A stretch of DNA of 64,000 bases from Pseudomonas sp. S31 (GCF_016648105.1 NZ_JACVVE010000019.1:1-64000); one strand, 5' to 3'. Counted from the first letter of the stretch, positions 1 to 8,551 are shown. Notes: generated by a model not told the origin, from the sequence alone. Translations and numbers: made by a program.

Positions 1-133
1 TGCCTGACGGCAGGCCGTTACCGGCCCGCACACAAAAAATCTGACAGTCCCGAATAGGCCGGCACAGGCCCCTCAGCCATAGGGGTGGAATGCGCTACCA
101 TGCCCCGAAGCAGCCCGCCCCTTCGGAGCCTCC

Positions 134-1108
134 ATGTCCCACCCCTTCGACACCCTCACCCCCGACCTGGTCCTGGACGCCGTGGAAAGCCTCGGTTTTC
201 TCAGCGACGCCCGGGTCCTGGCCCTGAACAGCTACGAAAACCGCGTCTACCAGGTGGGCATCGAGGACGCGCAACCGCTGATTGCCAAGTTCTACCGCCC
301 CGGCCGCTGGAGCGATGCCGCGATCCTCGAGGAACACAGTTTCACCGCCGAGCTCGCCGACTGCGAAGTGCCCGTGGTCGCCCCGCTGCAACACGACGGC
401 CAGACGCTGTTCGAGCACCAAGGCTTCCGCTTCACCTTGTTCCCCCGTCGCGGCGGCCACGCTCCCGAACCCGGCAACCTCGACCAGCTGTACCGCCTCG
501 GCCAGTTGCTCGGCCGCCTGCATGCGGTCGGCGCCGCCCGTGCGTTCGAACACCGCGAAGCCCTGGCTGTGGACAACTTCGGCCACGCATCGCTGAACAC
601 CCTGCTCGAAGGCGGCTTCGTGCCCAAGGAACTGCTGCCTGCGTTCGAATCGGTGGCACGCGACCTGCTCAAGCGGGTCGAGGACGTCTACGCCCGTACC
701 GCGCACCAGCAGATTCGCCTGCACGGCGACCTGCACCCGGGCAACCTGATGCACCGCGACGAGGTGTACCACGTCGTCGACCTCGATGACTGCCGCATGG
801 GCCCCGCCGTGCAGGACCTGTGGATGATGCTCGCCGGCAGCCGCGAAGAGCGCCTCGGGCAACTGGCCGAACTGATCGACGGCTACAACGAGTTCCATGA
901 CTTCGACCCGCGCGAACTGGCCCTGATCGAGCCCCTGCGCGCCCTCCGCCAACTGCACTACAGCGCCTGGCTGGCACGGCGCTGGGACGATCCGGCGTTC
1001 CCACCGAGCTTCCCCTGGTTCGGCCAGCCTCGCTACTGGGGCGACCAGATCCTCGCCCTGCGCGAACAGATCGCCGCCCTGGACGAGGCACCACTGAAAT
1101 TGTTCTAG
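134..1108 (+). CDS. srkA: Stress response Ser/Thr protein kinase, SrkA (YihE/RdoA) family
   Basis: A 324-residue cytosolic kinase of the SrkA family, which has a choline-kinase-like fold and in E. coli protects cells against envelope and redox stress. The catalytic loop HGDLHPGN lies near residues 197-204 and the metal-binding DLDD near 216-219; the N-terminal SYENRVY segment at 33-39 is typical of the family. Length matches the usual 325-330 residues. The ATG is chosen because GGAG lies about 5 nt upstream. In E. coli the gene precedes dsbA, but here rarD follows on the same strand after 65 bp. The family assignment is clear; the physiological role here is inferred. Confidence 0.9.
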   Translation: MSHPFDTLTPDLVLDAVESLGFLSDARVLALNSYENRVYQVGIEDAQPLIAKFYRPGRWSDAAILEEHSFTAELADCEVPVVAPLQHDGQTLFEHQGFRFTLFPRRGGHAPEPGNLDQLYRLGQLLGRLHAVGAARAFEHREALAVDNFGHASLNTLLEGGFVPKELLPAFESVARDLLKRVEDVYARTAHQQIRLHGDLHPGNLMHRDEVYHVVDLDDCRMGPAVQDLWMMLAGSREERLGQLAELIDGYNEFHDFDPRELALIEPLRALRQLHYSAWLARRWDDPAFPPSFPWFGQPRYWGDQILALREQIAALDEAPLKLF

Positions 1109-1173
1109 ATCGCCACCCCAGCCTGTCTACAATAGCGCTCGCTCCACCTCGGCTATCAAGCAAGGATTCTGCA

Positions 1174-2061
1174 ATGCAAGCTGCAAACCCGCGTCGCGGG
1201 TACCTCCTGGGCCTCGGCGCCTACATCATCTGGGGCCTGTTCCCCCTGTACTTCAAAGCCATCCAGAGCGTCCCGGCGGTGGAGATCATCGTCCACCGGG
1301 TGCTCTGGTCGGCATTGTTCGGCTCGCTCCTGCTGCTGGTCTGGAAACACCCCGGCTGGTGGCGCGAGTTGCGCCAGAACCCGCGTCGGCTGGCGATCCT
1401 CGCCCTCAGCGGCACGCTGATCGCCGGCAACTGGCTGACCTATGTGTGGGCGGTGAACAACGGCCGCATGCTCGAGGCCAGCCTGGGTTACTACATCAAC
1501 CCGCTGATCAACGTACTGCTGGGCATGCTGCTGCTCGGTGAGCGCCTGCGCCGCCTGCAATGGCTGGCGGTAAGCCTGGCGGCCCTGGGGGTGGCGCAGC
1601 AGGTATGGCAGGTGGGCAGCTTGCCGTGGGTGTCGCTGGTGCTGGCGCTGAGCTTCGGCTTCTATGGCCTGATCCGCAAGCAGGCACCCGTCGCGGCCCT
1701 GCCCGGGCTGGTGGTGGAAACCTGGATGCTGGTTCCGCTGGCCGCCGGTTGGCTGCTGCTGAACCCCGGCGCCATGAGTGCCCAACCCGCCTTCTACAGC
1801 AGCAGCGAGGCGCTCTGGCTGATGGCAGCGGGGCCAGTGACCCTGGTCCCGCTGGTGTGCTTCAACGCCGCCGCCCGGCACCTGCCGTACACCACGCTGG
1901 GCTTCCTGCAGTACCTGGCGCCCACCCTGGTGTTGCTGCAAGCGGTGCTGCTATTCGACGAGCAGCTGTCGTCCAGCAGCCTGGTGGCGTTCATCTGCAT
2001 CTGGGCGGGCCTGGCGATCTACAGCGTGGACGCCTGGCTGAACCTGCGCAAGCGCGCCTGA
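1174..2061 (+). CDS. rarD: EamA-type transporter RarD
   Basis: A 295-residue inner-membrane protein of the drug/metabolite transporter superfamily, RarD subfamily. It starts with the family signature around YLLGLGAYIIWGLFPLYF (residues 10-27) and has about ten hydrophobic segments in two EamA halves. The substrate of RarD proteins is not established; the name comes from a chloramphenicol-sensitivity annotation. AAGGA sits 7 nt before the ATG. It may be cotranscribed with srkA. The TGA stop is followed 7 nt later by the TTGATCAA element described separately and then by a 9-bp hairpin. Confidence 0.9.
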   Translation: MQAANPRRGYLLGLGAYIIWGLFPLYFKAIQSVPAVEIIVHRVLWSALFGSLLLLVWKHPGWWRELRQNPRRLAILALSGTLIAGNWLTYVWAVNNGRMLEASLGYYINPLINVLLGMLLLGERLRRLQWLAVSLAALGVAQQVWQVGSLPWVSLVLALSFGFYGLIRKQAPVAALPGLVVETWMLVPLAAGWLLLNPGAMSAQPAFYSSSEALWLMAAGPVTLVPLVCFNAAARHLPYTTLGFLQYLAPTLVLLQAVLLFDEQLSSSSLVAFICIWAGLAIYSVDAWLNLRKRA

Positions 2062-2068
2062 TCAAAAC

Positions 2069-2133
2069 TTGATCAAATCTCTGCAGGCCATGTTTCTCGT
2101 GGCCTGCAGAAGTATCTCCAAAGGTTATCCACA
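2069..2133 (+). repeat. TTGATCAA-GGCCTGCAG-DnaA box element, copy 1 (isolated)
   Basis: TTGATCAA at 2069-2076, GGCCTGCAG at 2101-2109 and a perfect DnaA box TTATCCACA at 2125-2133. The offsets (0, +32, +56) are identical to those of three copies near 60.5-60.9 kb. It lies between the convergent rarD and gcvR genes. No function is known to me. The match of three separate words at fixed spacing is seen directly. Confidence 0.75.
2081..2109. terminator. 9-bp inverted repeat, likely terminator between rarD and gcvR
   Basis: CTGCAGGCC (2081-2089) pairs perfectly with GGCCTGCAG (2101-2109) across an 11-nt loop. Read on the minus strand, it is followed by an A/T-rich run containing TTTGATCAAGTTTT, which suits termination of gcvR. 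The right arm doubles as the middle word of the 65-bp element. Confidence 0.5.
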
Positions 2134-2166
2134 AGCCCTTCCCCGTGAATTCGGGATAACCTGCGG

Positions 2167-2685
2167 TCAGTCCTCGGGCCGCAGCGTCAACTCCACCATC
2201 AAGTCATCGGCCAGGCTTTCCAACTTGCCCTGCAGGTCATCCAGCGACAAGGTCAAAGGCAGCGCCAGCAAAGCATCGGCGTGGAACAGCGGCTCGCTGC
2301 TCATCGGCGCCGGGCGCACCTCGGTGGTGAAGCGCTCCAGGTTCACCCCCAGGTCCGCCAGCAATCGGGTGATATCCCGCACGATGCCTGGCCGGTCGTT
2401 ACCCACCAGTTCCATGGCGATCGGCTTCCAGGTACAGGACGGCTCGATGCCGCTCTCGGCGATCAGCACGCGAATGCCATGGCTGCCCAGCGCCTGCAGC
2501 GACTCGACCAGCTCATCGTAGTTCTCCGCCGGCACCGCCACCCGCAGGATGCCGGCGAACTGCCCGGCCATGCGCGACATGCGGCTTTCCAGCCAGTTGC
2601 CACTGTGGTCGGCGATGCACTGGGCGATGCGCTCGACCTGCCCGGCCTTGTCGGGGGCGATGACGGTCAATACAAGATGATCCAC
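2167..2685 (-). CDS. gcvR: Glycine cleavage system transcriptional repressor-type ACT protein (GcvR)
   Basis: A 172-residue protein with two ACT domains (about residues 3-75 and 90-165), the architecture of GcvR, which antagonises GcvA in E. coli. The first ACT begins HLVLTVIAPDKAGQVERIA and the second has the NDRPGIVRDITRLLADLG core. GTG start at 2685 with the strong Shine-Dalgarno AGAGGAAGG upstream. It is divergent from glcB and separated by about 345 bp. A regulatory role is known for the family; the actual target in Pseudomonas is inferred only from homology. Confidence 0.8.
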   Translation of the reverse strand: MDHLVLTVIAPDKAGQVERIAQCIADHSGNWLESRMSRMAGQFAGILRVAVPAENYDELVESLQALGSHGIRVLIAESGIEPSCTWKPIAMELVGNDRPGIVRDITRLLADLGVNLERFTTEVRPAPMSSEPLFHADALLALPLTLSLDDLQGKLESLADDLMVELTLRPED

Positions 2686-3031
2686 AAGCCCTTCCTCTGT
2701 ATCAGGCCGCGCGCGGCGACGGAATCCCGGGGGATCGGTTCAGTATAGGCAAGGCGCGGCAACCTGCCGCAGGACAGTCCGCCGGATTAATCGTGTACTG
2801 TTTTAAGATTTATCTGGAACAATCCACCGGTTTTTTGCGAACATGCCCACTCCCAGCGTGACCCAACGCGACCAGGCGGTCGCACAACGACGCTTTTGGT
2901 CTGGTGTTCCCCTGCCCGCCGCATCATGTAGTATGCGGCGGCGTGGACTACAAAACGTCGTTCGATGTTGTAGAGAAGCGCTACAGGCTTAATACAAGTA
3001 GAGCGAATAGCTGAGCAGAGTGAGGCAAGCA
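2686..3031. other. Divergent gcvR/glcB intergenic region
   Basis: About 345 bp without a gene. It holds the gcvR leader on the left and, in its right third, a group of inverted repeats described separately (2916-2985) that look like the glcB operator. The 5' half (2750-2900) shows A/T-rich stretches such as GTTTTAAGATTTATC but no promoter I can assign with confidence. Confidence 0.6.
2916..2985. promoter_or_regulatory. Candidate RccR-type operator cluster upstream of glcB
   Basis: Four half-sites alternate in orientation: TGTAGT (2927-2932), ACTACAA (2947-2953), TTGTAG (2968-2973) and CTACAG (2981-2986). The first pair forms a 26-bp TGTAGT-N14-ACTACA palindrome. A perfect 9-bp inverted repeat CCGCCGCAT-N8-ATGCGGCGG (2916-2941) surrounds the first half-site. 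Published work on the KDPG-responsive regulator RccR of P. fluorescens describes a long-linker (28 bp) site for glyoxylate-shunt genes including glcB and a 15-bp site at aceE, with the same half-sites. The assignment here is by pattern only. Confidence 0.5.
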
Positions 3032-5209
3032 ATGACTGGATACGTTCAAGTCGGTGGCCTTCAGGTCGCCAAGGTCCTGTACGACTTCGTCAACGACGAA
3101 GCTATCCCCGGGACTGGCATCGTCGCCGAGCAGTTCTGGGCCGGTGCAGAGAAGATCATCAACGACCTCGCTCCAAAGAACAAAGCCCTGCTCGCCAAGC
3201 GCGACGAGCTGCAAGCCAAGATCGACGCCTGGCACCAGGCGCGCCAAGGCCAGGCCCACGATGCCTCGGCCTACAAGAGCTTCCTCCAGGAAATCGGCTA
3301 CCTGCTGCCACAAGCCGACGATTTCCAGGCCACCACGCAGAACGTGGATGAAGAAATCGCCCTCATGGCCGGCCCGCAGCTGGTAGTGCCGGTGATGAAT
3401 GCCCGCTTCGCCCTCAACGCCGCCAACGCCCGCTGGGGCTCGCTGTACGACGCCCTGTATGGCACCGACGCCATCAGCGATGCCGGTGGCGCCGAGCGCG
3501 GCCAGGGCTACAACAAGGTCCGCGGCGACAAGGTGATCGCCTTCGCCCGCGCCTTCCTCGACCAGGCCGCGCCGCTGGCGGCCGGCTCGCATGTCGACTC
3601 CACCGGCTACCGCATCGAGGCGGGCAAACTGGTCGTCGCCCTCAAGGGCGGCAGCAACACCGGCCTGCGTGACGACGCCCAGCTGATCGGCTTCCATGGC
3701 GATGCCACCGCGCCGACCGCCGTGCTGCTCAAGCACAACGGCCTGCACTTCGAGATCCAGGTCGATGCCAGTACCCCAGTGGGCAGCACCGACGCCGCCG
3801 GCGTGAAGGACATCCTGATGGAGTCGGCCCTGACCACCATCATGGACTGCGAAGACTCGGTCGCCGCCGTCGACGCCGATGACAAGGTCATCGTCTACCG
3901 CAACTGGCTGGGCCTGATGAAAGGCGATCTGGCAGAGGACGTCAGCAAGGGCGGCAAGACCTTCACCCGCACCATGAACCCGGACCGCGAGTACGCCGCG
4001 CCCAATGGCGGCAGCGTCACCCTGCATGGCCGCTCGCTGCTGTTCGTGCGCAACGTCGGCCACCTGATGACCAACCCGGCGATCCTCGATGCCCAGGGCA
4101 ACGAAATCCCCGAAGGTATCCAGGACGGGCTGTTCACCAACCTGATCGCGGTGCACAACCTCAACGGCAACACCACGCGCAAGAACACCCGCAACGGCAG
4201 CGTGTACATCGTCAAGCCGAAGATGCATGGCCCCGAGGAAGTGGCGTTCGCCGCCGAGATCTTCAGCCGCGTCGAAGACCTGCTGGGCTTGCCACGCAAT
4301 ACCGTGAAGGTCGGCATCATGGACGAAGAGCGCCGCACCACGGTCAACCTCAAGGCCTGCATCAAGGCCGCCGCCGAACGCGTGGCATTCATCAACACCG
4401 GCTTCCTCGACCGCACCGGTGACGAAATCCACACCTCGATGGAAGCCGGCGCCGTGGTGCGCAAGGGCGCCATGAAGAACGAGAAGTGGATCGGCGCCTA
4501 CGAGAACAACAACGTCGACGTTGGCCTGGCTACCGGCCTGCAAGGCCGTGCCCAGATCGGCAAGGGCATGTGGGCGATGCCCGACCTGATGGCGGCGATG
4601 CTCGAGCAGAAGATCGCCCACCCACAGGCCGGCGCCAATACCGCGTGGGTACCGTCGCCGACCGCCGCCACCCTGCACGCCCTGCACTACCACAAGGTCG
4701 ACGTGCAGGCGCGCCAGCGCGAGCTGGCCAGCCGCACCCCGGCGTCTGTGGACGACATCCTGGCGATCCCGCTGGCGGCCAACACCAACTGGTCGGCCGA
4801 GGAAATCCGCAACGAAGTGGACAACAACGCCCAGGGCATCCTCGGCTACGTGGTGCGCTGGATCGACCAGGGCGTGGGTTGCTCGAAGGTGCCGGACATC
4901 AACGATGTCGGCCTGATGGAAGACCGCGCCACCCTGCGCATCTCGGCCCAGCTGCTGGCCAACTGGCTGCGCCATGGCGTGATCAGCCAGGAGCAGGTGC
5001 TGGAAAGCCTCAAGCGCATGGCCGCGGTGGTCGACAAGCAGAACGCCGGTGACGCCCTGTACCGCCCGATGGCACCGAACTTCGATGACAACGTGGCGTT
5101 CCAGGCTGCCGTCGAACTGGTACTCGAAGGCGCCAAGCAGCCCAATGGCTACACCGAGCCAGTGCTGCACCGTCGCCGCCGCGAGTTCAAGGCGCGCAAC
5201 GGGTTGTAA
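3032..5209 (+). CDS. glcB: Malate synthase G
   Basis: A 725-residue enzyme that condenses glyoxylate and acetyl-CoA to malate in the glyoxylate shunt, in the cytosol. The length equals that of Pseudomonas GlcB, and the acidic and catalytic signatures MDCEDSVAAVDA, RTMNPDREY, MDEERRTTVNLKA and DRTGDEIHTSMEAGA are intact. The ATG at 3032 is preferred over an in-frame GTG at 3020 because GAGG sits about 6 nt before it and it matches the family start. The gene is monocistronic, closed by a strong hairpin 7 nt after the stop. Regulation is probably through the operator cluster at 2916-2985. Confidence 0.97.
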   Translation: MTGYVQVGGLQVAKVLYDFVNDEAIPGTGIVAEQFWAGAEKIINDLAPKNKALLAKRDELQAKIDAWHQARQGQAHDASAYKSFLQEIGYLLPQADDFQATTQNVDEEIALMAGPQLVVPVMNARFALNAANARWGSLYDALYGTDAISDAGGAERGQGYNKVRGDKVIAFARAFLDQAAPLAAGSHVDSTGYRIEAGKLVVALKGGSNTGLRDDAQLIGFHGDATAPTAVLLKHNGLHFEIQVDASTPVGSTDAAGVKDILMESALTTIMDCEDSVAAVDADDKVIVYRNWLGLMKGDLAEDVSKGGKTFTRTMNPDREYAAPNGGSVTLHGRSLLFVRNVGHLMTNPAILDAQGNEIPEGIQDGLFTNLIAVHNLNGNTTRKNTRNGSVYIVKPKMHGPEEVAFAAEIFSRVEDLLGLPRNTVKVGIMDEERRTTVNLKACIKAAAERVAFINTGFLDRTGDEIHTSMEAGAVVRKGAMKNEKWIGAYENNNVDVGLATGLQGRAQIGKGMWAMPDLMAAMLEQKIAHPQAGANTAWVPSPTAATLHALHYHKVDVQARQRELASRTPASVDDILAIPLAANTNWSAEEIRNEVDNNAQGILGYVVRWIDQGVGCSKVPDINDVGLMEDRATLRISAQLLANWLRHGVISQEQVLESLKRMAAVVDKQNAGDALYRPMAPNFDDNVAFQAAVELVLEGAKQPNGYTEPVLHRRRREFKARNGL

Positions 5210-5215
5210 GCGCCA

Positions 5216-5234
5216 GGGGCCGCGTTGCGGCCCC
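5216..5234. terminator. GC-rich hairpin between convergent glcB and the receiver gene
   Basis: GGGGCCGC-GTT-GCGGCCCC, an 8-bp perfect stem with a 3-nt loop, lies between the convergent stops at 5209 and 5244. It has no clear T-run and probably serves both directions. Confidence 0.7.
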
Positions 5235-5243
5235 CACCTTATC

Positions 5244-5693
5244 TCACCCCAACTTCAACTCCTTCTTCACCAACCCCAGCAATTTCCCCAGATCCACCGG
5301 CTTGAGCAGAAAATCCACCACCCCCAGGTGCATCACATCCACCGCCTCGCTCACATCGGTGTCGCCCGACACCACGATGATCGACAACTCCGCCCGCTCC
5401 GACTCGCGAATCTGCCGGATCAACTCCAGGCCATCGCTGGGCTGCATCCGCAGGTCAGTGATCATCAGCGCGATCCGCGGCTCGTAATGCAGCTTGAACA
5501 TGGCCTCCTTGGCCCCGTCGGCCGTCATGCAGTCGATGCCACGGCTTTTCAGGTACAGGCTCAACGCCTCGCTGTTCACCGGATTGTCATCCACCACCAG
5601 CACCACCGGCCTGGGTGCGACGGGTGCGCTCACCACGGCCAGGGCCTCGCGTTCGGCGTCACTCAGGATGTCGTCATGCTCAACCATGGTCAT
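5244..5693 (-). CDS. Stand-alone response-regulator receiver protein
   Basis: A 149-residue protein with a single receiver domain from residue 29 to the end and no output domain. Visible signatures are the acidic pair DD at 35-36, the phosphoacceptor Asp80 in LMITDLRM, the VSGDTD loop near 108 and LKPVD near 132. The first 28 residues form a short charged leader. No histidine kinase is nearby. ATG at 5693 is used; a second in-frame ATG at 5687 is possible. The output is unknown: single-domain regulators usually act by phosphotransfer or protein contact. Confidence 0.85.
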   Translation of the reverse strand: MTMVEHDDILSDAEREALAVVSAPVAPRPVVLVVDDNPVNSEALSLYLKSRGIDCMTADGAKEAMFKLHYEPRIALMITDLRMQPSDGLELIRQIRESERAELSIIVVSGDTDVSEAVDVMHLGVVDFLLKPVDLGKLLGLVKKELKLG

Positions 5694-5854
5694 CTCGTCA
5701 AAAAAAGAACTCGCTCAAAGGGTAAGACCACGAAAGCGAGCTAACCCCGTTCGCCTTTCGTCGGGTCTTTGACAATGCCGTTCATAGACTTACGTCCAAT
5801 GGGCACCGGTGGGCGCCCAGCCGACCATGGAGATCGAAAACAACAAGGCCGCAC

Positions 5855-5874
5855 CTATATATAGATATATATAG
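5855..5874. promoter_or_regulatory. A/T palindrome upstream of the CBS/nucleotidyltransferase gene
   Basis: CTATATAT-AGAT-ATATATAG is an 8-bp perfect inverted repeat made only of A/T steps apart from its ends, in a strongly G+C-rich genome and 26 nt before an ATG. It could be an extended -10 region, a bent or melting segment, or an operator. The 207-bp divergent region also carries CTCGCT...AGCGAG (about 5713-5740). Confidence 0.4.
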
Positions 5875-5900
5875 TTCGGCGTAGCGATACGGTCGGTTTC

Positions 5901-7838
5901 ATGAGCAAAAAGGACGCCTACAGCCAGGCGGGCAGGACGGCTGTACTGCAGAACATCCAAGGGACCCTGCAGTTCCTGCAACGTTTCCCGCCGTTCAACC
6001 AGATGGAGCACAGCCACCTGGCCTTCCTGGTGGAGCAGTGCCAGCTGCGCTTCTATGCCAGCGGAGAAAGCATCATCACGCCCGCCGACGGCCCGGTCGA
6101 GCACTTCTACATCGTCAAGCAGGGCCGCGTCGTGGGCGAGCGCCAACACCTGGTCAAGCCAGGGGTGGAAACCACCTTCGAGATCACCAGCGGCGAATGC
6201 TTCCCGCTCGCCGCGCTGCTGGGCGAACGTGCCACGCGCACCGAGCACCTGGCCGGCGAAGACACCTTCTGCCTGCAGTTGAACAAGACGGCTTTCATTC
6301 ATCTGTTCTCGCTGTCGGAAGTGTTTCGCGATTTCGCCCTGCGGGGGGTCAGCAGCCTGCTCGACCAGGTCAACCAGCAAGTTCGCCAACGCGCCGTGGA
6401 AAGCCTCGGCACCCAGTACTCGCTGAATACCCCACTGGGCGAGCTGGCCATGCGCCACCCGGTGGTCTGCAGTCCAGACACGCCGCTGCGCGAAGCCGTG
6501 CGGTCGATGCACGAGCAACAGGTCGGCAGCATCGTGGTGGTCGACCCGCAGCGCTACCCGCTGGGTATCTTCACCTTGCGCGACCTGCGCCAGGTGGTGG
6601 CCTCTGCCGATGCAGACCTGGGTGCGCCCATCGACCTGCACATGACCAGCAAGCCTTTCTACCTGAGCCCACAGGCGACCGCCTTCGATGCCGCCATGGC
6701 CATGACCGAGCGGCACATCGCGCACGTCTGCCTGGTAGAAAACCGCCGGCTGTGCGGCGTGGTGTCGGAGCGCGACCTGTTCTCGCTGCAGCGGGTCGAC
6801 CTGGTACACCTGGCCCGTACCATCCGCCATGCCCCGCGCCTGGAAACCCTGGTGTCGCTGCGCGGCGAGATCGGCCAGCTGGTCGAGCGCATGCTCGCCC
6901 ACGGCGCTTCCTCCACGCAGATCACCCAGATCATCACCCTGCTCAACGACCATACCGTGTGCCGGGTGATCGAACTGGCCCTGGCCGAACGCGGCGATCC
7001 GGGCGTGCCCTTCAGCTGGCTGTGCTTCGGCAGCGAAGGGCGCCGCGAACAGACCCTGCATACCGACCAGGACAATGGCATCCTGTTCGAGGCCGAAGAC
7101 AGCCAGCAGGCCGAGGGGATTCGCGCCCGCCTGTTGCCATTGGCCCAGTACATCAATCAAGGCCTGGCCCAGTGCGGCTTCACCCTGTGCAGGGGCAACG
7201 TCATGGCCGGCAACCCCGAGCTGTGCCTGTCGCGCACCGAGTGGGCCAGGCGCTTCGCCGGTTTCATCCGCGAGGCGAGCCCGGAAAACCTGCTAGGTTC
7301 CACCATCTACTTCGACCTGCGCGTGGTCTGGGGAGCCGAGGAAGGCTGCGAGCAACTGCGCCAGGGCGTGCTTCGCCAGGTTGCTGACAACCGCCTGTTC
7401 CAACGCATGATGGCCGACAATGCCCTGCGCCAGCGGCCACCAGTGGGGCGCCTGCGCGAGTTCGTGCTGACCCGCCAGGGCAACGACAAGGCCGCCACCC
7501 TCGACCTCAAGGTGCAGGGCCTGACGCCCTTCGTCGATGGCGCCCGGCTGCTGGCCCTGGCCAACGGCATCGCTGCCTGCAACACCCAGGAGCGCCTGCG
7601 CCAACTGGTGGCCAACGGCGTGATCGATGCGCTCGATGGCGCCGCCTATGAAGAGGCCTACCACTTCATCCAGCAAACACGCATGCAGCAGCACCAACGC
7701 CAGACGCGCGACAACCTGCCCTATTCCAACCGCGTCGACCCGGACAGCCTCAACCACCTGGACCGGCGCATCCTTCGCGAATCGTTGCGCCAGGCCCAGC
7801 GCCTGCAAAGCAACCTGGCGTTGCGGTACCAGCTATGA
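5901..7838 (+). CDS. cNMP-binding / CBS-pair / DUF294 nucleotidyltransferase signalling protein
   Basis: A 645-residue predicted cytosolic protein. It has an N-terminal cyclic-nucleotide-binding-like domain (about residues 30-140), a pair of CBS domains (about 175-300, each beginning with a P-D/T-P motif), a DUF294 nucleotidyltransferase domain with GSEGRREQTLHTDQDNG near 376-392 (the G-S and D-x-D nucleotidyltransferase signature), and the DUF294 C-terminal domain. Proteins of this layout are often next to a DnaQ-like exonuclease, as here, where the stop overlaps the next gene's ATG by 4 bp. The biochemical function is not established. The ATG at 5901 has no strong Shine-Dalgarno, so the start is moderately sure. 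Confidence 0.85.
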   Translation: MSKKDAYSQAGRTAVLQNIQGTLQFLQRFPPFNQMEHSHLAFLVEQCQLRFYASGESIITPADGPVEHFYIVKQGRVVGERQHLVKPGVETTFEITSGECFPLAALLGERATRTEHLAGEDTFCLQLNKTAFIHLFSLSEVFRDFALRGVSSLLDQVNQQVRQRAVESLGTQYSLNTPLGELAMRHPVVCSPDTPLREAVRSMHEQQVGSIVVVDPQRYPLGIFTLRDLRQVVASADADLGAPIDLHMTSKPFYLSPQATAFDAAMAMTERHIAHVCLVENRRLCGVVSERDLFSLQRVDLVHLARTIRHAPRLETLVSLRGEIGQLVERMLAHGASSTQITQIITLLNDHTVCRVIELALAERGDPGVPFSWLCFGSEGRREQTLHTDQDNGILFEAEDSQQAEGIRARLLPLAQYINQGLAQCGFTLCRGNVMAGNPELCLSRTEWARRFAGFIREASPENLLGSTIYFDLRVVWGAEEGCEQLRQGVLRQVADNRLFQRMMADNALRQRPPVGRLREFVLTRQGNDKAATLDLKVQGLTPFVDGARLLALANGIAACNTQERLRQLVANGVIDALDGAAYEEAYHFIQQTRMQQHQRQTRDNLPYSNRVDPDSLNHLDRRILRESLRQAQRLQSNLALRYQL

Positions 7839-8545
7839 ACCTGTTCGCCTGGCTGCGCCCCAGCGCGCCGACCCTGGACGAACCACTGCGCCAGCGCCTG
7901 GCGCGGCTGCCCAAGCCAGCCGCGCTGGGAGTCCGCTCGCTGCGCGAACAACGCTGGGTAGTGCTCGACCTGGAAACCAGCGGGCTCAATCCCCACCGAG
8001 ACCAGGTGCTGTCGGTCGGTGCCGTGGCCATCGCCGATGGCGCCATCGACTTCGCCCAGCAGTTCGAGCGGACCCTGCACCGCCCTGCCCAGAAGGCCAA
8101 CGCCAGCACGCTGATCCACGGCCTGGGCCCAAGCGCGCTGGCCGCCGGTTGCGACCCGGCCGAAGCTTTGCTCGACCTGCTCGAGTTCATCGGCGACAGC
8201 CCATTGCTGGCCTTCCACGCCCCCTTCGACCAGCGCATGCTGGCCCGTGCGTTGAAGGAAAGCCTGGGCTTTCGCCTGCAGCAGCCTTGGCTCGACGTGG
8301 CCGAACTGGCGCCGATGCTCAACCCTGACACGATACTGCGCGAAGCCAGCCTGGACGACTGGGTGGCGCGCTTCGGCCTGCAGATCGACGAGCGCCATCA
8401 TGCCAGCGCCGATGCCCAGGTGACCGCCGAACTGGCCTTGATCCTGTTCAGCCAGGCGCGCCGCCAGCAGCTCGACAGCCCCCTGCAGCTGGAGCAGCGG
8501 TTGCGTGGGTGGCGACGGCGCAAGGTGCACAACCACGGATTGTGA
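7835..8545 (+). CDS. DnaQ-type 3'-5' exonuclease domain protein
   Basis: A 236-residue DEDDh exonuclease related to the proofreading subunit of DNA polymerase III. The motifs are LDLETSG (about 45-50), HAPFDQ (about 128-133) and HHASADAQ (about 188-195), so all acidic and His catalytic positions appear intact. It begins inside the stop of the preceding CBS/nucleotidyltransferase gene (ATGA overlap), implying translational coupling and a joint function. The nucleic acid substrate is unknown. A REP pair follows the stop. Confidence 0.85.
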   Translation: MNLFAWLRPSAPTLDEPLRQRLARLPKPAALGVRSLREQRWVVLDLETSGLNPHRDQVLSVGAVAIADGAIDFAQQFERTLHRPAQKANASTLIHGLGPSALAAGCDPAEALLDLLEFIGDSPLLAFHAPFDQRMLARALKESLGFRLQQPWLDVAELAPMLNPDTILREASLDDWVARFGLQIDERHHASADAQVTAELALILFSQARRQQLDSPLQLEQRLRGWRRRKVHNHGL

Positions 8546-8551
8546 AAATGT

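Noticed and set aside
3020..3031. GTG at 3020 as glcB start
   Set aside because: The ATG at 3032 has a well-placed GAGG and gives the family-length 725-residue protein.
2981..5170. Long antisense ORF opposite glcB (and similar ones opposite the receptor gene, aceE, dipA, soxA and glyA/soxB)
   Set aside because: These mirror the codon structure of the opposite strand in a G+C-rich genome; the translations are low-complexity or His/Val/Gln-rich and show no family features.
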